Part shown: one piece after another, positions 15,437 through 24,455 of the stretch
How the letters are laid out: the number at the start of each line of letters is the position of its first letter
How positions within the stretch are numbered: the stretch's first letter is position 1
From: Catellatospora sp. KI3
GTDB taxonomy: Bacteria; Actinomycetota; Actinomycetes; Mycobacteriales; Micromonosporaceae
Assembly: GCF_029948125.1 (NCBI RefSeq)
Contig: NZ_JASAMB010000024.1
Span: forward strand, 48,626-112,625
Direction: 5' to 3'
Length of the DNA stretch: 64,000 nucleotides
Position numbers and translations under genes: made by a program
The notes under the pieces: generated by a model
The model's database searches: none
The model's input: only the letters and a program-made list of their open reading frames with translations
What the model was told of the DNA's origin: nothing

Positions 15437-17779
15437 CTACGGCGCCGCGGCGACGGGTGCGTCGGCCTCCTCGGCGGGTGCCTGCCGCCCCCGCCGGACG
15501 TGGACCATGGTGCGGACCCGCCGCAGGCCGTTGCTCCCGCCGAGGAAGTCCATCACCGACAGCAGCGCCGGTGCCAGCACCGACCGCACCACGAACGCGT
15601 CGAGCACGATGCCCACCGCCAGCGCGAACGCCAGCTCCCGGAACGGCCGCAGGGGCACCAGCGCCAGCAGGCCGAAGCTGACCGCCAGGGTGAACGCGGC
15701 GGTACGGATGGCGCGGGCCGACTGCGGCAGCGTGATCGCCAGCGCGTCGCGCAGCGGACGGCGTCGCGCCTCGTTCCAGGCCGGCCCGATGCCGAAGATG
15801 TTGTAGTCCGAACCGAGCGCGGCCAGCAGCACCGCGGCGGCGAACGGGACGTAGAAGGTCAGCCCGTCGGCGCCCAACCGGTCCTGGAACAGCCATGTCG
15901 TCGCGCCCAGGGCGGCGCCGATCGCCAGCACGCTGCAGGCCAGCAGGGCCACCGGCACCGCGAAGGCCCGCAGGTAGAGCATGAGGAACAGCAGGTTGGC
16001 GGCGAGCGCCGCCAGCGCGATGCGACCCAGGTCGCTGACGGTCTGGTCGACGATGACCTTGGCGATGGCGGTGTCGCCGCCCAGGCTGGTCTGCACGTCG
16101 GTGAGCCCGGCGGAGCGGAGCAGGCCGGGCAGGTCCGCCTGCAGCCGGGTCAGCGTGCCCACGGCGCTGGCGCCGAGCGGCTCGTCGGACAGGATCAGCA
16201 GGTAGCGGGCGGCAGCCTGGTCCTGCGACCGGAACAGGTGCAGGTTCTCGGGGATCGCGCCGTCGCCCGGCCCCACGACCGCGGCGATCCCGGGGACCTG
16301 CCGCAGCGACTGCTGCAGTTTCGCGAGCCGGTCCTGGTGGGACGCGATCGCCGGGCCCTCCAGCAGCAGCTCCGTCGGCGACAGGATCCCCTTGGCGAAG
16401 CCGGACTCGGCCTGGATGGCCGCCTTGCGCGCGGGGTGGTCGGTAGGCAGCGCCTCGATGAAGGACACGCCCAGCGACATGTGGCGTACCGGCAGCGCGG
16501 CCACGACCAGGCCCGCCACGCACAGCAGCAGCACCGGCAGGGCGAACCACGGCCGGGTGAGCAGCCGCGCCCACCGGCCGCTCGGCGGTGCCGGGTCGGC
16601 CTGGGGCGCGTTCCCGGCGGCGCGGCCCGGGGCCCACAGCGCGGCGGGGCCGAGGATGGCCAGCAGTGCGGGCACCAGCGTGATCGACACGATCATGCCG
16701 ATCAGCACGGCGACGCCCATGCCGGGACCGAACGCGCGGAACGCCGCCGATCCCGCCACCACCAGGGCACCGGTGCCCGCGGCGGCGGTCGCGCCGGCGG
16801 TCGCGATGATCGGGGTGAACCGGGCGGTGGCGTGCCGGGCGGCGTCGAGCCGGTCGGCACCGGCGGCCAGCTGCGTCCGTACGGCGGACAGGTAGAACAC
16901 GACGTAGTCGGTCACCACGCCCAGCAGCAGCGCCACCAGCAGCGGCTGCGTCTCCTGGGGCACCGGGACGCCGAGCCGCTGCGCCAGCGCGCCGCCGACG
17001 TGGACGGTGAGCACGATCGCGACGCCCGCGACCCCGAGGGCCAGCAGCGGCGCCACCAGCGACCGGAACGCGAACGCCACGATCACGAACACCGCCAGCA
17101 CCGTGACCGCTTCCAGCCAGGGCAGGTGCGAGAGCACGATGTCGCCCTGCTCCACCCGGGCCGGCACGGACCCGGTGACGCCGATGACGGCGTCGTCGGC
17201 GTCGTAGTGCGCGGCGGCGAACTTCTCGGCCGCGGCCAGCTGGTCGGCGAAGGTGACGTCGGGGGCGGTGAACAGGTAGGTGATGATCGTGGTGTTGCTC
17301 TCCCGGGACCCGGGCAGCAGCCCGAGCGTGTTGGACACGGGGACCGCGGCCAGGATGGGCCCGGCATCGGAGTATTCGCCCTTGCTGACCGCCTGCGCCC
17401 GGGTCACCGCCTCGGTCTGCGCCGAGGCCGGCAGCCCCCGCGGATCGCGCTGGACGATGGCGACCCGGCTCAGCAGCGGCACGCCGAACCGCTCGAACGA
17501 GCGGACCTCGCTGCGGATCGCCGGATTGTCGACCGAGACCAGCTGGCCCAGGTCGCTGCCGCCGCTGCCCAGCGCCGGCAGGTACACCACGGCGGCGGCG
17601 GTCGCGACCAGCCACAGCGCCACCACCGGCCAGCGCAGCCAGACCACGATCCGCCCGTACGCGCCCAGCAGCGCGCTCGGCCGCCAGCGGCTCGTCGGCC
17701 GCACCGCGGTGTCCTCGGCCACTTCTTCGTCCCCGGACGGGGGGACCCGCCCTGCATCTGGTGCCTCGGCCCGCGCCAC
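15437..17779 (-). CDS. MMPL-family RND transporter
   Basis: A 780-residue integral membrane protein with the two-fold MMPL/RND arrangement: one N-terminal membrane helix (WPVVALWLVATAAAVVYLPA), a large outer loop, five helices, then the same plan repeated. The signature around GVVTDYVVFYLSAVR and the matching ALGSDYNIFGIGPAW carry the proton-relay Asp-Tyr pairs of MmpL proteins. Such proteins export lipids or lipid-linked metabolites. I chose GTG 17779, preceded by GGGAGGT at good spacing; the open frame upstream lacks a ribosome site and would add a non-membrane 65-residue extension. It is a single gene that diverges from the STAS unit. The substrate is not known. Confidence 0.85.
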   Translation of the reverse strand: MARAEAPDAGRVPPSGDEEVAEDTAVRPTSRWRPSALLGAYGRIVVWLRWPVVALWLVATAAAVVYLPALGSGGSDLGQLVSVDNPAIRSEVRSFERFGVPLLSRVAIVQRDPRGLPASAQTEAVTRAQAVSKGEYSDAGPILAAVPVSNTLGLLPGSRESNTTIITYLFTAPDVTFADQLAAAEKFAAAHYDADDAVIGVTGSVPARVEQGDIVLSHLPWLEAVTVLAVFVIVAFAFRSLVAPLLALGVAGVAIVLTVHVGGALAQRLGVPVPQETQPLLVALLLGVVTDYVVFYLSAVRTQLAAGADRLDAARHATARFTPIIATAGATAAAGTGALVVAGSAAFRAFGPGMGVAVLIGMIVSITLVPALLAILGPAALWAPGRAAGNAPQADPAPPSGRWARLLTRPWFALPVLLLCVAGLVVAALPVRHMSLGVSFIEALPTDHPARKAAIQAESGFAKGILSPTELLLEGPAIASHQDRLAKLQQSLRQVPGIAAVVGPGDGAIPENLHLFRSQDQAAARYLLILSDEPLGASAVGTLTRLQADLPGLLRSAGLTDVQTSLGGDTAIAKVIVDQTVSDLGRIALAALAANLLFLMLYLRAFAVPVALLACSVLAIGAALGATTWLFQDRLGADGLTFYVPFAAAVLLAALGSDYNIFGIGPAWNEARRRPLRDALAITLPQSARAIRTAAFTLAVSFGLLALVPLRPFRELAFALAVGIVLDAFVVRSVLAPALLSVMDFLGGSNGLRRVRTMVHVRRGRQAPAEEADAPVAAAP

Positions 17780-17948
17780 GCCGCTACCTCCCTGAGCTGT
17801 CCTTGCGCCGAACGCGCGCGCCGGGGCCGACCGGCCCGCGGCGCCACGCCTTCGGCAGATGCCCGCCAGGTACGGCTTGAAACAGGGTGCCGTCGGCCAC
17901 GGCGCAGGACATGATGTGGCGCAACCGCCATACCGAGGAGGTTTGATA

Positions 17949-18008
17949 ATGGCTCCGAACCGGGCATCCATCACCCCGACCCGTCGCCGTCCGCAGGAGA
18001 GCGCATGA
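17949..18008 (+). CDS. 19-residue leader ORF overlapping the STAS gene
   Basis: ATG 17949 follows a near-perfect ribosome site, GAGGAGG, at 7 bases. The frame encodes a 19-residue Arg/Pro-rich peptide (MAPNRASITPTRRRPQESA) and stops in TGA 18006-18008, overlapping the next ATG as ATGA. The STAS gene's own AGGAG lies inside this frame. I infer a translationally coupled leader; whether the peptide itself acts is unknown. Confidence 0.5.
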   Translation: MAPNRASITPTRRRPQESA

Positions 18009-18448
18009 CCCAGCCGCTGCAGTTGCGCCTGTACCCGTCACCCGTCGGCATGTACCTGACCGTGTACGGGCGCCTCGACGGCACCACCGCGGGCCAGCTC
18101 GGAAGCCTGGTCGGCACGGCCCTGGACGAGATGGGCACCGGCCGGCTGTCCATCGACCTGTCGCGCACCGACGCCATCGACCTCGCCGCGATCAGAGCGC
18201 TGAGCGGCTACCAGGCCGAGGCGCGCAGCCGCGGCATCGCGCTGACCGTCGTCAACGCCCCCGGGCCGGTGCGCAACGCGCTGCACGCGTGCCGGGCCGA
18301 CGACCTGCTGACGCCACCTGCCGCCGAGACCGCGCAACCGGCCGTGGCCGGCACCGCCGGTCGGCGCCGCGTGCTGCGGCCGGCATGCGTACGCCGCCCC
18401 GACCCGGCGGCCGCCACCCGAGCGGTCGGGCGGCGGCACCGCCGGTAG
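18005..18448 (+). CDS. STAS-domain protein (anti-sigma factor antagonist-like)
   Basis: A 147-residue protein whose first ~100 residues form a STAS domain (LTVYGRLDGTTAGQLGSLV..., RLSIDLSRTDAIDLAAIRALSGYQAEARSRG..LTVVN). In classical SpoIIAA-like antagonists the helix after the third strand begins D-S-S-G with a phosphorylatable serine; here it is D-A-I-D-L, so the serine is missing and kinase control is unlikely. The last ~45 residues are Ala/Arg-rich and probably disordered. It may act as a constitutive partner-switching or scaffold protein. Translation is probably coupled to the 19-codon leader. Confidence 0.7.
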   Translation: MTQPLQLRLYPSPVGMYLTVYGRLDGTTAGQLGSLVGTALDEMGTGRLSIDLSRTDAIDLAAIRALSGYQAEARSRGIALTVVNAPGPVRNALHACRADDLLTPPAAETAQPAVAGTAGRRRVLRPACVRRPDPAAATRAVGRRHRR

Positions 18449-18469
18449 GCGACGTCCTGCGGGAGGGGT

Positions 18470-19885
18470 TCAGCGGGAGAAGCGCCCGCGACCCCGGCTG
18501 CGGCTGCGGCGCGACGACCGGGCGGCCGCGGCCGGTTCCCGCTCGGCGGCCGCCGGTGCGGGCAGCACGGCGGGCGTTCCCGACGGGGTACGCGCCCCGG
18601 TGATGCGGGACAGCTCGGCGTCGTGCGGCCGTACGGTGGTGATCCGTGCCGCGACCCCGGCGGCGGCCAGCAGGCGGGCGGTCTCCCGCTGCTCGTCGGC
18701 CATCACCAGGGTCACCACGGTGCCGCTGCGTCCGGCGCGCGCGGTCCGCCCGCCCCGGTGCAGGTAGTCCTTGGGATCAGTGGGCGGGTCGATGTTGACG
18801 ACCAGGTCGAGGTCGTCGATGTGGATGCCGCGCGCGGCCAGGTCCGTGGCGATCAGCGCGTTGACCGCACCCGACTTGAACTGGTCGAGAATGCGGGTCC
18901 GCTGCGGCTGGGACTTGCCGCCGTGCAGCGCCGCCGCGGTGACGCCGCTGGCCAGCAGCCGCCGCGCGACGCGGTCCGCCCGGTGCTTGGTCTTCACGAA
19001 CATGATCACCCGGCCGTCGCGGGCGGCGATGTGCGCCGTGGCGGTGTCCTTGTCCGCGGCCGTCACCTGCAGCAGGTGGTGCTCCATGGTGGTGACCGCG
19101 CCGGCCGGCGGGTCCACCGAGTGCCGGGCCGGGTCGGTCAGGAAGCGCCGGACCAGCCGGTCGACCTCACCGTCCAGCGTCGCCGAGAACAGCATCCGCT
19201 GCCCGCTCGGCGCGGTCGCCGCCAGCAGCTGGCTGACCTGCGGCAGGAAGCCCATGTCGGCCATCTGGTCGGCCTCGTCGAGCACGGTGACGGCCACCTC
19301 GTCGAGCTTGCAGTCGCCGCGGTCGAGCAGGTCGATGAGGCGACCCGGGGTGGCGATCACGATCTCGGTGCCCGCGCGCAGCTGGTCGCTCTGACGGCCC
19401 AGGGACAGGCCGCCCACGACGGTGACGGTGCGCAGGTTCAGCGCCTTGGCGTACGGGTTCAGCGCGGTGGCGACCTGCGCCGCGAGTTCGCGGGTGGGCA
19501 CCAGCACCAGGGCCAGCGGCTGGCGGGCCCGGGCCCGGCGCCCGGCCAGCCGGGTCAGGATCGGCAGCCCGAACGCCAGCGTCTTGCCCGAGCCGGTCCG
19601 CGCCCGGCCGAGCACGTCGCGTCCGGCGACCGCGTCGGGAATGGTGCGCGCCTGGATCGGCGAGGGCACCTGGATGCGGTCCGCGGTCAGCAGGCTGATC
19701 AGCGACGGGTGCACGGGCAGCTCGCCGAAGCTGGTCGCGTCCGGACGGGCCGGGGCGGCGGGCTGCGGTGCGGCGGCAGGGGCGGCCGTGGTGACGGCCG
19801 GCGCCTTCGGAGCGGCCGCACCGGCGGGGCGGGCCGGACGGCGCCTGCGACGGCGTACGGGGTGGGGTGCTGCGGGGCTGGTCAC
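18470..19885 (-). CDS. DEAD-box RNA helicase
   Basis: A 471-residue superfamily 2 helicase with all motifs in order: Q motif (SPIQARTIP), I (ARTGSGKT), Ia (PTRELA), Ib (TPGRLIDLL), II (VLDEADQM), III (SAT), IV-V (IMFVKTKHRADR, ATDLAARGIH) and VI (HRGGRTARAGRSG). The N-terminus is Ala/Pro-rich with an Arg cluster; the C-terminus ends in an Arg/Ser/Gly-rich tail (SSRRSRSRGRGRFSR) likely to bind RNA. It probably unwinds structured RNA in ribosome assembly or mRNA turnover. I chose GTG 19885, with GAAAGG 8 bases upstream; much longer upstream frames are noise. Confidence 0.92.
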   Translation of the reverse strand: MTSPAAPHPVRRRRRRPARPAGAAAPKAPAVTTAAPAAAPQPAAPARPDATSFGELPVHPSLISLLTADRIQVPSPIQARTIPDAVAGRDVLGRARTGSGKTLAFGLPILTRLAGRRARARQPLALVLVPTRELAAQVATALNPYAKALNLRTVTVVGGLSLGRQSDQLRAGTEIVIATPGRLIDLLDRGDCKLDEVAVTVLDEADQMADMGFLPQVSQLLAATAPSGQRMLFSATLDGEVDRLVRRFLTDPARHSVDPPAGAVTTMEHHLLQVTAADKDTATAHIAARDGRVIMFVKTKHRADRVARRLLASGVTAAALHGGKSQPQRTRILDQFKSGAVNALIATDLAARGIHIDDLDLVVNIDPPTDPKDYLHRGGRTARAGRSGTVVTLVMADEQRETARLLAAAGVAARITTVRPHDAELSRITGARTPSGTPAVLPAPAAAEREPAAAARSSRRSRSRGRGRFSR

Positions 19886-20229
19886 AGTGGAGCCTTTCGC
19901 TGTCGGCACGCCGCGCGAAGGCTCTCGACCCGGGGTGGGGAGAGTCGACAGGTAACGGACCGAGGTGGATGCCGATCCGGTCCTCGACACGATGCCGGGA
20001 ACCAGTGCGGCGGGGGTGTCCGGGGCCGCACTCGCTGCGAGGCCCCGGGGGCCGTCTCGAGCAGCGGTGAACCAGCGGCGATCCGAGCGGACCGCCGATC
20101 CCGGGCAGACGGCCCAGGAGGGTGCAAGCAACCACGAACAAGAAACTGTCTGCCCACCATACACGGGGGCGGCCGACCCCGCGGGTGCCGTACGTGCCCG
20201 GCGGTGTGTCGTGCCCGACCCTGCCCGCG
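19886..20229. other. 344-bp intergenic leader upstream of the helicase
   Basis: No credible gene is present. It probably holds the helicase promoter and a 5' leader, which is common for cold-induced DEAD-box genes. On the minus strand TATGGT around 20155-20160 could be a -10, without a clear -35. Confidence 0.4.
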
Positions 20230-20757
20230 TCAGTCGTCGGGCAGCTCCTCGCCCGCCCCGAACCGGAATCCGAGGGCCTCGACCAGGACGTTCACCCCCT
20301 CGCCGAATGGACCCACCCGGCCCTGCAACGCCGTCGGGAGCGCCCCGGCATCGGCCGGGTGACCTGTGTCGGCAGCCCACGCGACAGCGGCGGCGACCAC
20401 GGCGTCGAGCTCCGGCGGGGGCGGCGCGCCGTAGGCCTGCACGGCCGCACGGGGGTTGAGGTACCCCTGCCAGCTGCCGCCCTCGGCCGTCCGCGCCTCG
20501 ATGATCCCGAACGCGCTCTCGACGACGTAGATCGACATCGCCGGAGCCGCGGTCTGGGCCGCCAACTCGTCGGCCAGCTCCGCCGACCAGCCGCCCAGGA
20601 CCTGCAGGAGCTGCCAGTCGCCCTCGGCCCGCAGATTGGCCAGCGTCCCCGGCGAGATGAACTCTTCGTCGGACTCGCGGCACAGCCGTTGCACGGCCGG
20701 GAGTTCGTACAGTGGCCGGGGATGTCTGGCGATCACGAAGTAGCCGAACAGTGACAT
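20230..20757 (-). CDS. Conserved hypothetical protein
   Basis: A 175-residue acidic soluble protein beginning MSLFGYFVIARHPRPLYELP. I do not recognise a function. It lacks a signal peptide, metal motif or membrane segment, and reads like one of the small single-domain actinobacterial proteins that report on or modify a sensor domain. Its ATG overlaps the TGA of the LysR gene (TGATG), so it is co-translated with the regulator and may be an accessory to it or to the DapA-like enzyme. Confidence 0.6.
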   Translation of the reverse strand: MSLFGYFVIARHPRPLYELPAVQRLCRESDEEFISPGTLANLRAEGDWQLLQVLGGWSAELADELAAQTAAPAMSIYVVESAFGIIEARTAEGGSWQGYLNPRAAVQAYGAPPPPELDAVVAAAVAWAADTGHPADAGALPTALQGRVGPFGEGVNVLVEALGFRFGAGEELPDD

Positions 20758-21644
20758 CAGCGCAGGCTAGCAACGACCGCCCGGATCGCCGGGCTGGCGT
20801 CGGCGCTGCGCCGCCACGCCGCGTACACCTCCCGCTTCGGCTGCCGCCGCAGGGCCCGCGCGACCAGCCCGTCACCCAGTGGCGGGCGGGCGAGCCGCGG
20901 AACCAGCGCCAGGACGCCGCCGGAGTCGACCAGCGACAGCTGAGTGGCGAAGTCGTCGATCAGGTGACGCACGTCGGGCTCGTCGGGCACGTCGGCGAAC
21001 AGCCGCCGGAACCATTGGTGGCACACCGAGCCGGGCGGGCTGGTGACCCATGGGTGGCCCGCCAGGTCGGCCGCGGTGAGCGGCTCGTCCCTGCGGGCGA
21101 GTGGATGGGTGCGGCTCATCACCACGTCGCCGACGTCGGTGTGCACCCGTCGCTGGGTGAGCGTGGGCGGCAGTGGGGCGGGCAGTCCGTCGGCGTCGTG
21201 GACGAGGGCCAGATCGGCGGTGCCCGAGTCGATGCCGTGCAGCGCCTGGTCCGGGTCAAGCTCGGTGAGCTGGATCCGCAGCTGCGGGCAGCTCGCCGCC
21301 AGCCGCGGCAGGGCCGGGGCGAGCAGGCCCCGGATCGCGGTCGAGAAGGAGACCACGCGCAGGGTGCCGCGCGGGGCGCCGGCCGACACCGACTGGGCCG
21401 CCTCGGCGCAGCGTTCGAGTGCCTGGAAAACCTCCGGGGCCGAGTCGATCAGGGCCTGCCCGGCCGGCGTGAGCACCACCCCGCGTCCCGCCGGGGCGAG
21501 CACGGGCACGCCGAGTTGGCGCTCCAGCCTCTTGATCTGCTGCGACACCGCCGACGCGGTGAACCCCAGCTCCTCGGCGGCTCGGGCCAGTGTCCCGAGC
21601 GCGGCCACCGACCGCAGCGCCCGCAGCGCGCCGACGTCAATCAT
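20757..21644 (-). CDS. LysR-family transcriptional regulator
   Basis: A 295-residue regulator. An N-terminal winged HTH occupies residues about 3-62 (LRALRSVAALGTLARAAEELGFTASAVSQQIKRLE), followed by the linker helix and the two-lobed inducer-binding domain (LRVVSFSTAIRGLLAPAL..., PWVTSPPGSVCHQWF). It diverges from the DapA-like gene with 72 bp between starts, the classic LysR arrangement, so it probably controls that gene and itself. I could not pick out a clear T-N11-A box by eye. Confidence 0.9.
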   Translation of the reverse strand: MIDVGALRALRSVAALGTLARAAEELGFTASAVSQQIKRLERQLGVPVLAPAGRGVVLTPAGQALIDSAPEVFQALERCAEAAQSVSAGAPRGTLRVVSFSTAIRGLLAPALPRLAASCPQLRIQLTELDPDQALHGIDSGTADLALVHDADGLPAPLPPTLTQRRVHTDVGDVVMSRTHPLARRDEPLTAADLAGHPWVTSPPGSVCHQWFRRLFADVPDEPDVRHLIDDFATQLSLVDSGGVLALVPRLARPPLGDGLVARALRRQPKREVYAAWRRSADASPAIRAVVASLR

Positions 21645-21716
21645 GAAGCCAGGCTACGCAATACCGCCAAGAAACCATCGCTGGACCGTGGCAATCGATC
21701 GGCACAGGATCGGTGC

Positions 21717-22625
21717 ATGACTGACACACGGCTCCCGGCCGAGCTTCTCTTCGGCACCAACCTCGTCGCGATGGTGACCCCGATGCGGCCCGACGGGTCG
21801 ATCGACGACGCCGGGCGTACCGATCTCGTCGAGCACCTGCTGGCCACCGGGTGCGACGGCATCGTCGTCGGCGGCACCACCGGTGAGTCGCCGACCCTCA
21901 CCGACGCCGAGGCGGCCGAACTCGTGCGCGCGGTAGCGGGCCAGGCCAAGGGCCGGGCCCGGGTGATCGCCGGAGTCGGCACCTACGACACTGCGGCCAG
22001 CATCCGCCGCGCCCGCGACGCCGAAGCCGCCGGGGCCGATGCGCTGCTGCTGGTCTGCCCCTACTACTCGCGGCCCACCCAGGCCGGGGTGGTCGCCCAC
22101 GGCACGGCCGTCGCCGACGCGACGCCGCTGCCCGTGATGCTCTACGACATCCCCGCGCGGACCGGGGTCGCGATGGAGGCCGCCACGCTGGTCGAACTCG
22201 CCGCGCATCCGCGGATCCGGGCGGTGAAGGACGCCAAGGGCGACCTGTTCGAGGCGATGTCGGTCATGAGTCGTACGCCGCTGGCCTACTACTGCGGCAT
22301 CGACGAGCTGAACCTGCCCTACCTGGCCTGCGGTGCCACCGGGGTGGTCAGCGTGGTGGGCAACGTCGTGGCCGACCGCGTCGCGGCGCTCATCGGCGCG
22401 GTACGCGGCGGAGACCTCGACGAGGCGCGGTCGCGGCAGCGCTCGCTGCTGCCGTTGACCGAGGCCGTCATGCGTACCGCGCCGGGCGCCGTCATGGCCA
22501 AGGCGGCCCTGGCCGAACTCGGCGTCATCGCATCGGCGTCGGTGCGCCTGCCGCTGATCGAAGCCGCACCTGCGCACCTGGAGCGGCTGCGGGATGCGCT
22601 CGCGTCCATGACCGTCGCCGCGTGA
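21717..22625 (+). CDS. dapA: 4-hydroxy-tetrahydrodipicolinate synthase (DapA) or a related pyruvate aldolase
   Basis: A 302-residue class I aldolase of the DapA/NAL superfamily. Residues GGTTGES (52-58) supply the Thr pair, Tyr143 in LYDIPARTG is the proton relay, and Lys171 in AVKDAKGD is the Schiff-base lysine. Length and motifs match DapA, which condenses pyruvate with aspartate semialdehyde in lysine/diaminopimelate synthesis. It is not next to other lysine genes and faces a LysR regulator, so a second, specialised paralogue or a related aldolase is possible. AGGA lies 8 bases before ATG 21717. A strong hairpin follows the gene. Confidence 0.8.
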   Translation: MTDTRLPAELLFGTNLVAMVTPMRPDGSIDDAGRTDLVEHLLATGCDGIVVGGTTGESPTLTDAEAAELVRAVAGQAKGRARVIAGVGTYDTAASIRRARDAEAAGADALLLVCPYYSRPTQAGVVAHGTAVADATPLPVMLYDIPARTGVAMEAATLVELAAHPRIRAVKDAKGDLFEAMSVMSRTPLAYYCGIDELNLPYLACGATGVVSVVGNVVADRVAALIGAVRGGDLDEARSRQRSLLPLTEAVMRTAPGAVMAKAALAELGVIASASVRLPLIEAAPAHLERLRDALASMTVAA

Positions 22626-22649
22626 CGGGACTGCGTCCTTGAGGGCCGA

Positions 22650-22687
22650 CCCGGCTGGTGGGCGCGCTGCGCGGGTCACCAGCCGGG
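22650..22687. terminator. Bidirectional terminator
   Basis: An 11-bp perfect stem, CCCGGCTGGTG / CACCAGCCGGG, with a 16-base loop lies between the converging dapA-like and pectin esterase genes. Confidence 0.7.
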
Positions 22688-22698
22688 CCGGCGGGCGA

Positions 22699-24354
22699 TC
22701 AGTAGACCGGGTTCCAGCCGTCGGCTCCGGCCAGGTACCGCTGGGCGGTGTACGCGGGTGCGTCGGCGTCGGCCAGCTGCGGCCGGTCCGCGTTGACCAC
22801 AGCGCCCGGACCCGTGTCGCGGTACTCGGTGAAGCGGGCGTCGCGCCAGGAGAAGCCGGACATGTCGGCCCAGGGCGCGTCGAGGATGTGCGCGCCCAGC
22901 GTGGTCTCGCGGTAGAGCACCTGCGCGATGGCGTTGACGTCGCCGCTGGGGTGCCACGGGCGGCCGAGGTGGACGCTCTTGGCCGCCGTGCCCGCCTGCG
23001 CGGTCAGCGTGCACCGGGTGAACAGGTAGCCGTACGGGTTGGCGATGCTGGTCGAGGCGGCGGTGACGTACCCGTTGTTGCTGGTCGAGCCGCGGTTCAG
23101 TGACCGGATCTCGCACCGGTCGAAGACGGCGGTGCCCCGGCCGAAGATGAAGTCGACGTCGCCCTCGATGTAGCAGTTGCGGTAGTAGGCCCGGCTCACC
23201 GTCGCCGTGCTCGGCGAGCTGGGCTGCAGGGTGTCCTGATTGCCGAGGAACCGCACGTTGTCGAAGACCAGCCGGTCGCCCCGGGTGGTCATCGCGACGG
23301 CCTGCTCGGCGCTGTAGTCGTGGCCGGCCTCGTCGAAGGCGTTGGCGAAGGTCAGGTTCCGGGCGGTGAAGTCGTTGCCGTCGAGGAAGACCGTCGAGCT
23401 GCCGGTGGTGCCGTAGGTGCCGCTGCCGTCGGGCTTGGGGGTGCCGCTGGCGTTGTCGTAGGTGATGACGACGTCGGCGGCGTTGCCGGTGGTGCCGACG
23501 AACGAGACGTAGGGCTTGTTCGACGGTACGGTCACCAGTTCCCGGTAGGTGCCGGGCTTGATGCTGATGGTGATCCGGCCGGTGTTGTTGGCGGGCACCG
23601 CGTTGACGGCGGCCTGCACCGTGCTGTAGTTCCCGCTGCCGTCCTTGGCCACCGTGATCACGGTGCCGGGCGGGGCCGGACTCGTCGACGGTGAGACCGA
23701 CGGGCTGGGGGAGGGGCCGGTGCCGTCGGCGACGGTGACGTCGTCGAAGGAGGCCGAGGCGTAGTAGGTGGCCACGCCGATGCCGCCGGTGGCGAACTGG
23801 CCGTCGGCGGCGGTCAGCGCCGTCCCGCCGTTGACCGTGCCGCGCAGGGTGGTGCCGGAGACCGACAGCGACAGGGTGTACCAGGTGCCGGCCGTGACGG
23901 TCACCGCGCCGGTGGCCAGCGTGGTGGACGAGCCGTTCACGAGCTTCTTCAGCTCGACGGTGTGGTTGGACCGCAGCGCGAGGTAGTAGTAGCTGGTGCT
24001 CGACTGGGCGCGGGCGAGCAGGGCGGCGAACCGGTTCGACCCGTTGAAGGCGATCGGCTTCACCCGGGCGGTGACCGTGTAGTTCGTCCACGCCGACGAC
24101 CCGGCGCGGGCGCGGGCGTCGGAGCTGGTCCCGGACTGGCGCAGGACGTTGCCGCCGTCGGCGGCGACCGACCAGGTGCCGCCGGAGGCGGTCCAGCCCG
24201 ACGAGTCGCCGTCGGTGAAGTCGTCGGTGAACAGGGTGGCTGCCGAGGCCGCGGTGACGGTCAGGGCGGCCACCGTGGCGGCTGCGGCCAGGCAGGCGAC
24301 GGCGACGGTGAGGGGCCGCCGGGCCGTGCGGCGCAGCAGGGTGGTGACGTGCAT
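22699..24354 (-). CDS. Secreted pectin methylesterase (CE8) with N-terminal beta-sandwich module
   Basis: A 551-residue exported enzyme. Signal peptide residues 1-38 (MHVTTLLRRTARR..., ASAATL) lead into a ~190-residue LamG/GH16-like carbohydrate-binding beta-sandwich (LFTDDFTDGDSSGWTASGGTWS..., TWYTLSLSVSGTTLRG). After a Pro/Ser linker comes a CE8 beta-helix with the catalytic signatures GNQDTL, DFIFGRGTAVF and LGRPWHPSG. It removes methyl groups from pectin outside the cell. GAGAGGAG sits 8 bases before ATG 24354. A GGAAAGCGCTTTCC palindrome upstream suggests control by a LacI-family repressor. Confidence 0.92.
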   Translation of the reverse strand: MHVTTLLRRTARRPLTVAVACLAAAATVAALTVTAASAATLFTDDFTDGDSSGWTASGGTWSVAADGGNVLRQSGTSSDARARAGSSAWTNYTVTARVKPIAFNGSNRFAALLARAQSSTSYYYLALRSNHTVELKKLVNGSSTTLATGAVTVTAGTWYTLSLSVSGTTLRGTVNGGTALTAADGQFATGGIGVATYYASASFDDVTVADGTGPSPSPSVSPSTSPAPPGTVITVAKDGSGNYSTVQAAVNAVPANNTGRITISIKPGTYRELVTVPSNKPYVSFVGTTGNAADVVITYDNASGTPKPDGSGTYGTTGSSTVFLDGNDFTARNLTFANAFDEAGHDYSAEQAVAMTTRGDRLVFDNVRFLGNQDTLQPSSPSTATVSRAYYRNCYIEGDVDFIFGRGTAVFDRCEIRSLNRGSTSNNGYVTAASTSIANPYGYLFTRCTLTAQAGTAAKSVHLGRPWHPSGDVNAIAQVLYRETTLGAHILDAPWADMSGFSWRDARFTEYRDTGPGAVVNADRPQLADADAPAYTAQRYLAGADGWNPVY

Positions 24355-24380
24355 CCGCGAAACTCCTCTCGATCCGAGAT

Positions 24381-24394
24381 GGAAAGCGCTTTCC
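24381..24394. promoter_or_regulatory. LacI-family-type operator of the pectin esterase gene
   Basis: GGAAAGCGCTTTCC is a perfect 14-bp palindrome with an AGCGCT core, 27 bp upstream of the start codon. It differs in its flanks from the site at 8615-8630, so a different repressor is likely. Confidence 0.65.
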
Positions 24395-24455
24395 GTCGGA
24401 CGGTACGCCCAGTTTGTTGGAACGTCAATCAATGTCGATGCGTCGACGCGGCCGG

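Noticed and set aside
15500..17914. Open frame of 804 codons on the plus strand
   Set aside because: It is antisense to the MMPL transporter, with His/Gln/Gly-rich shadow composition.
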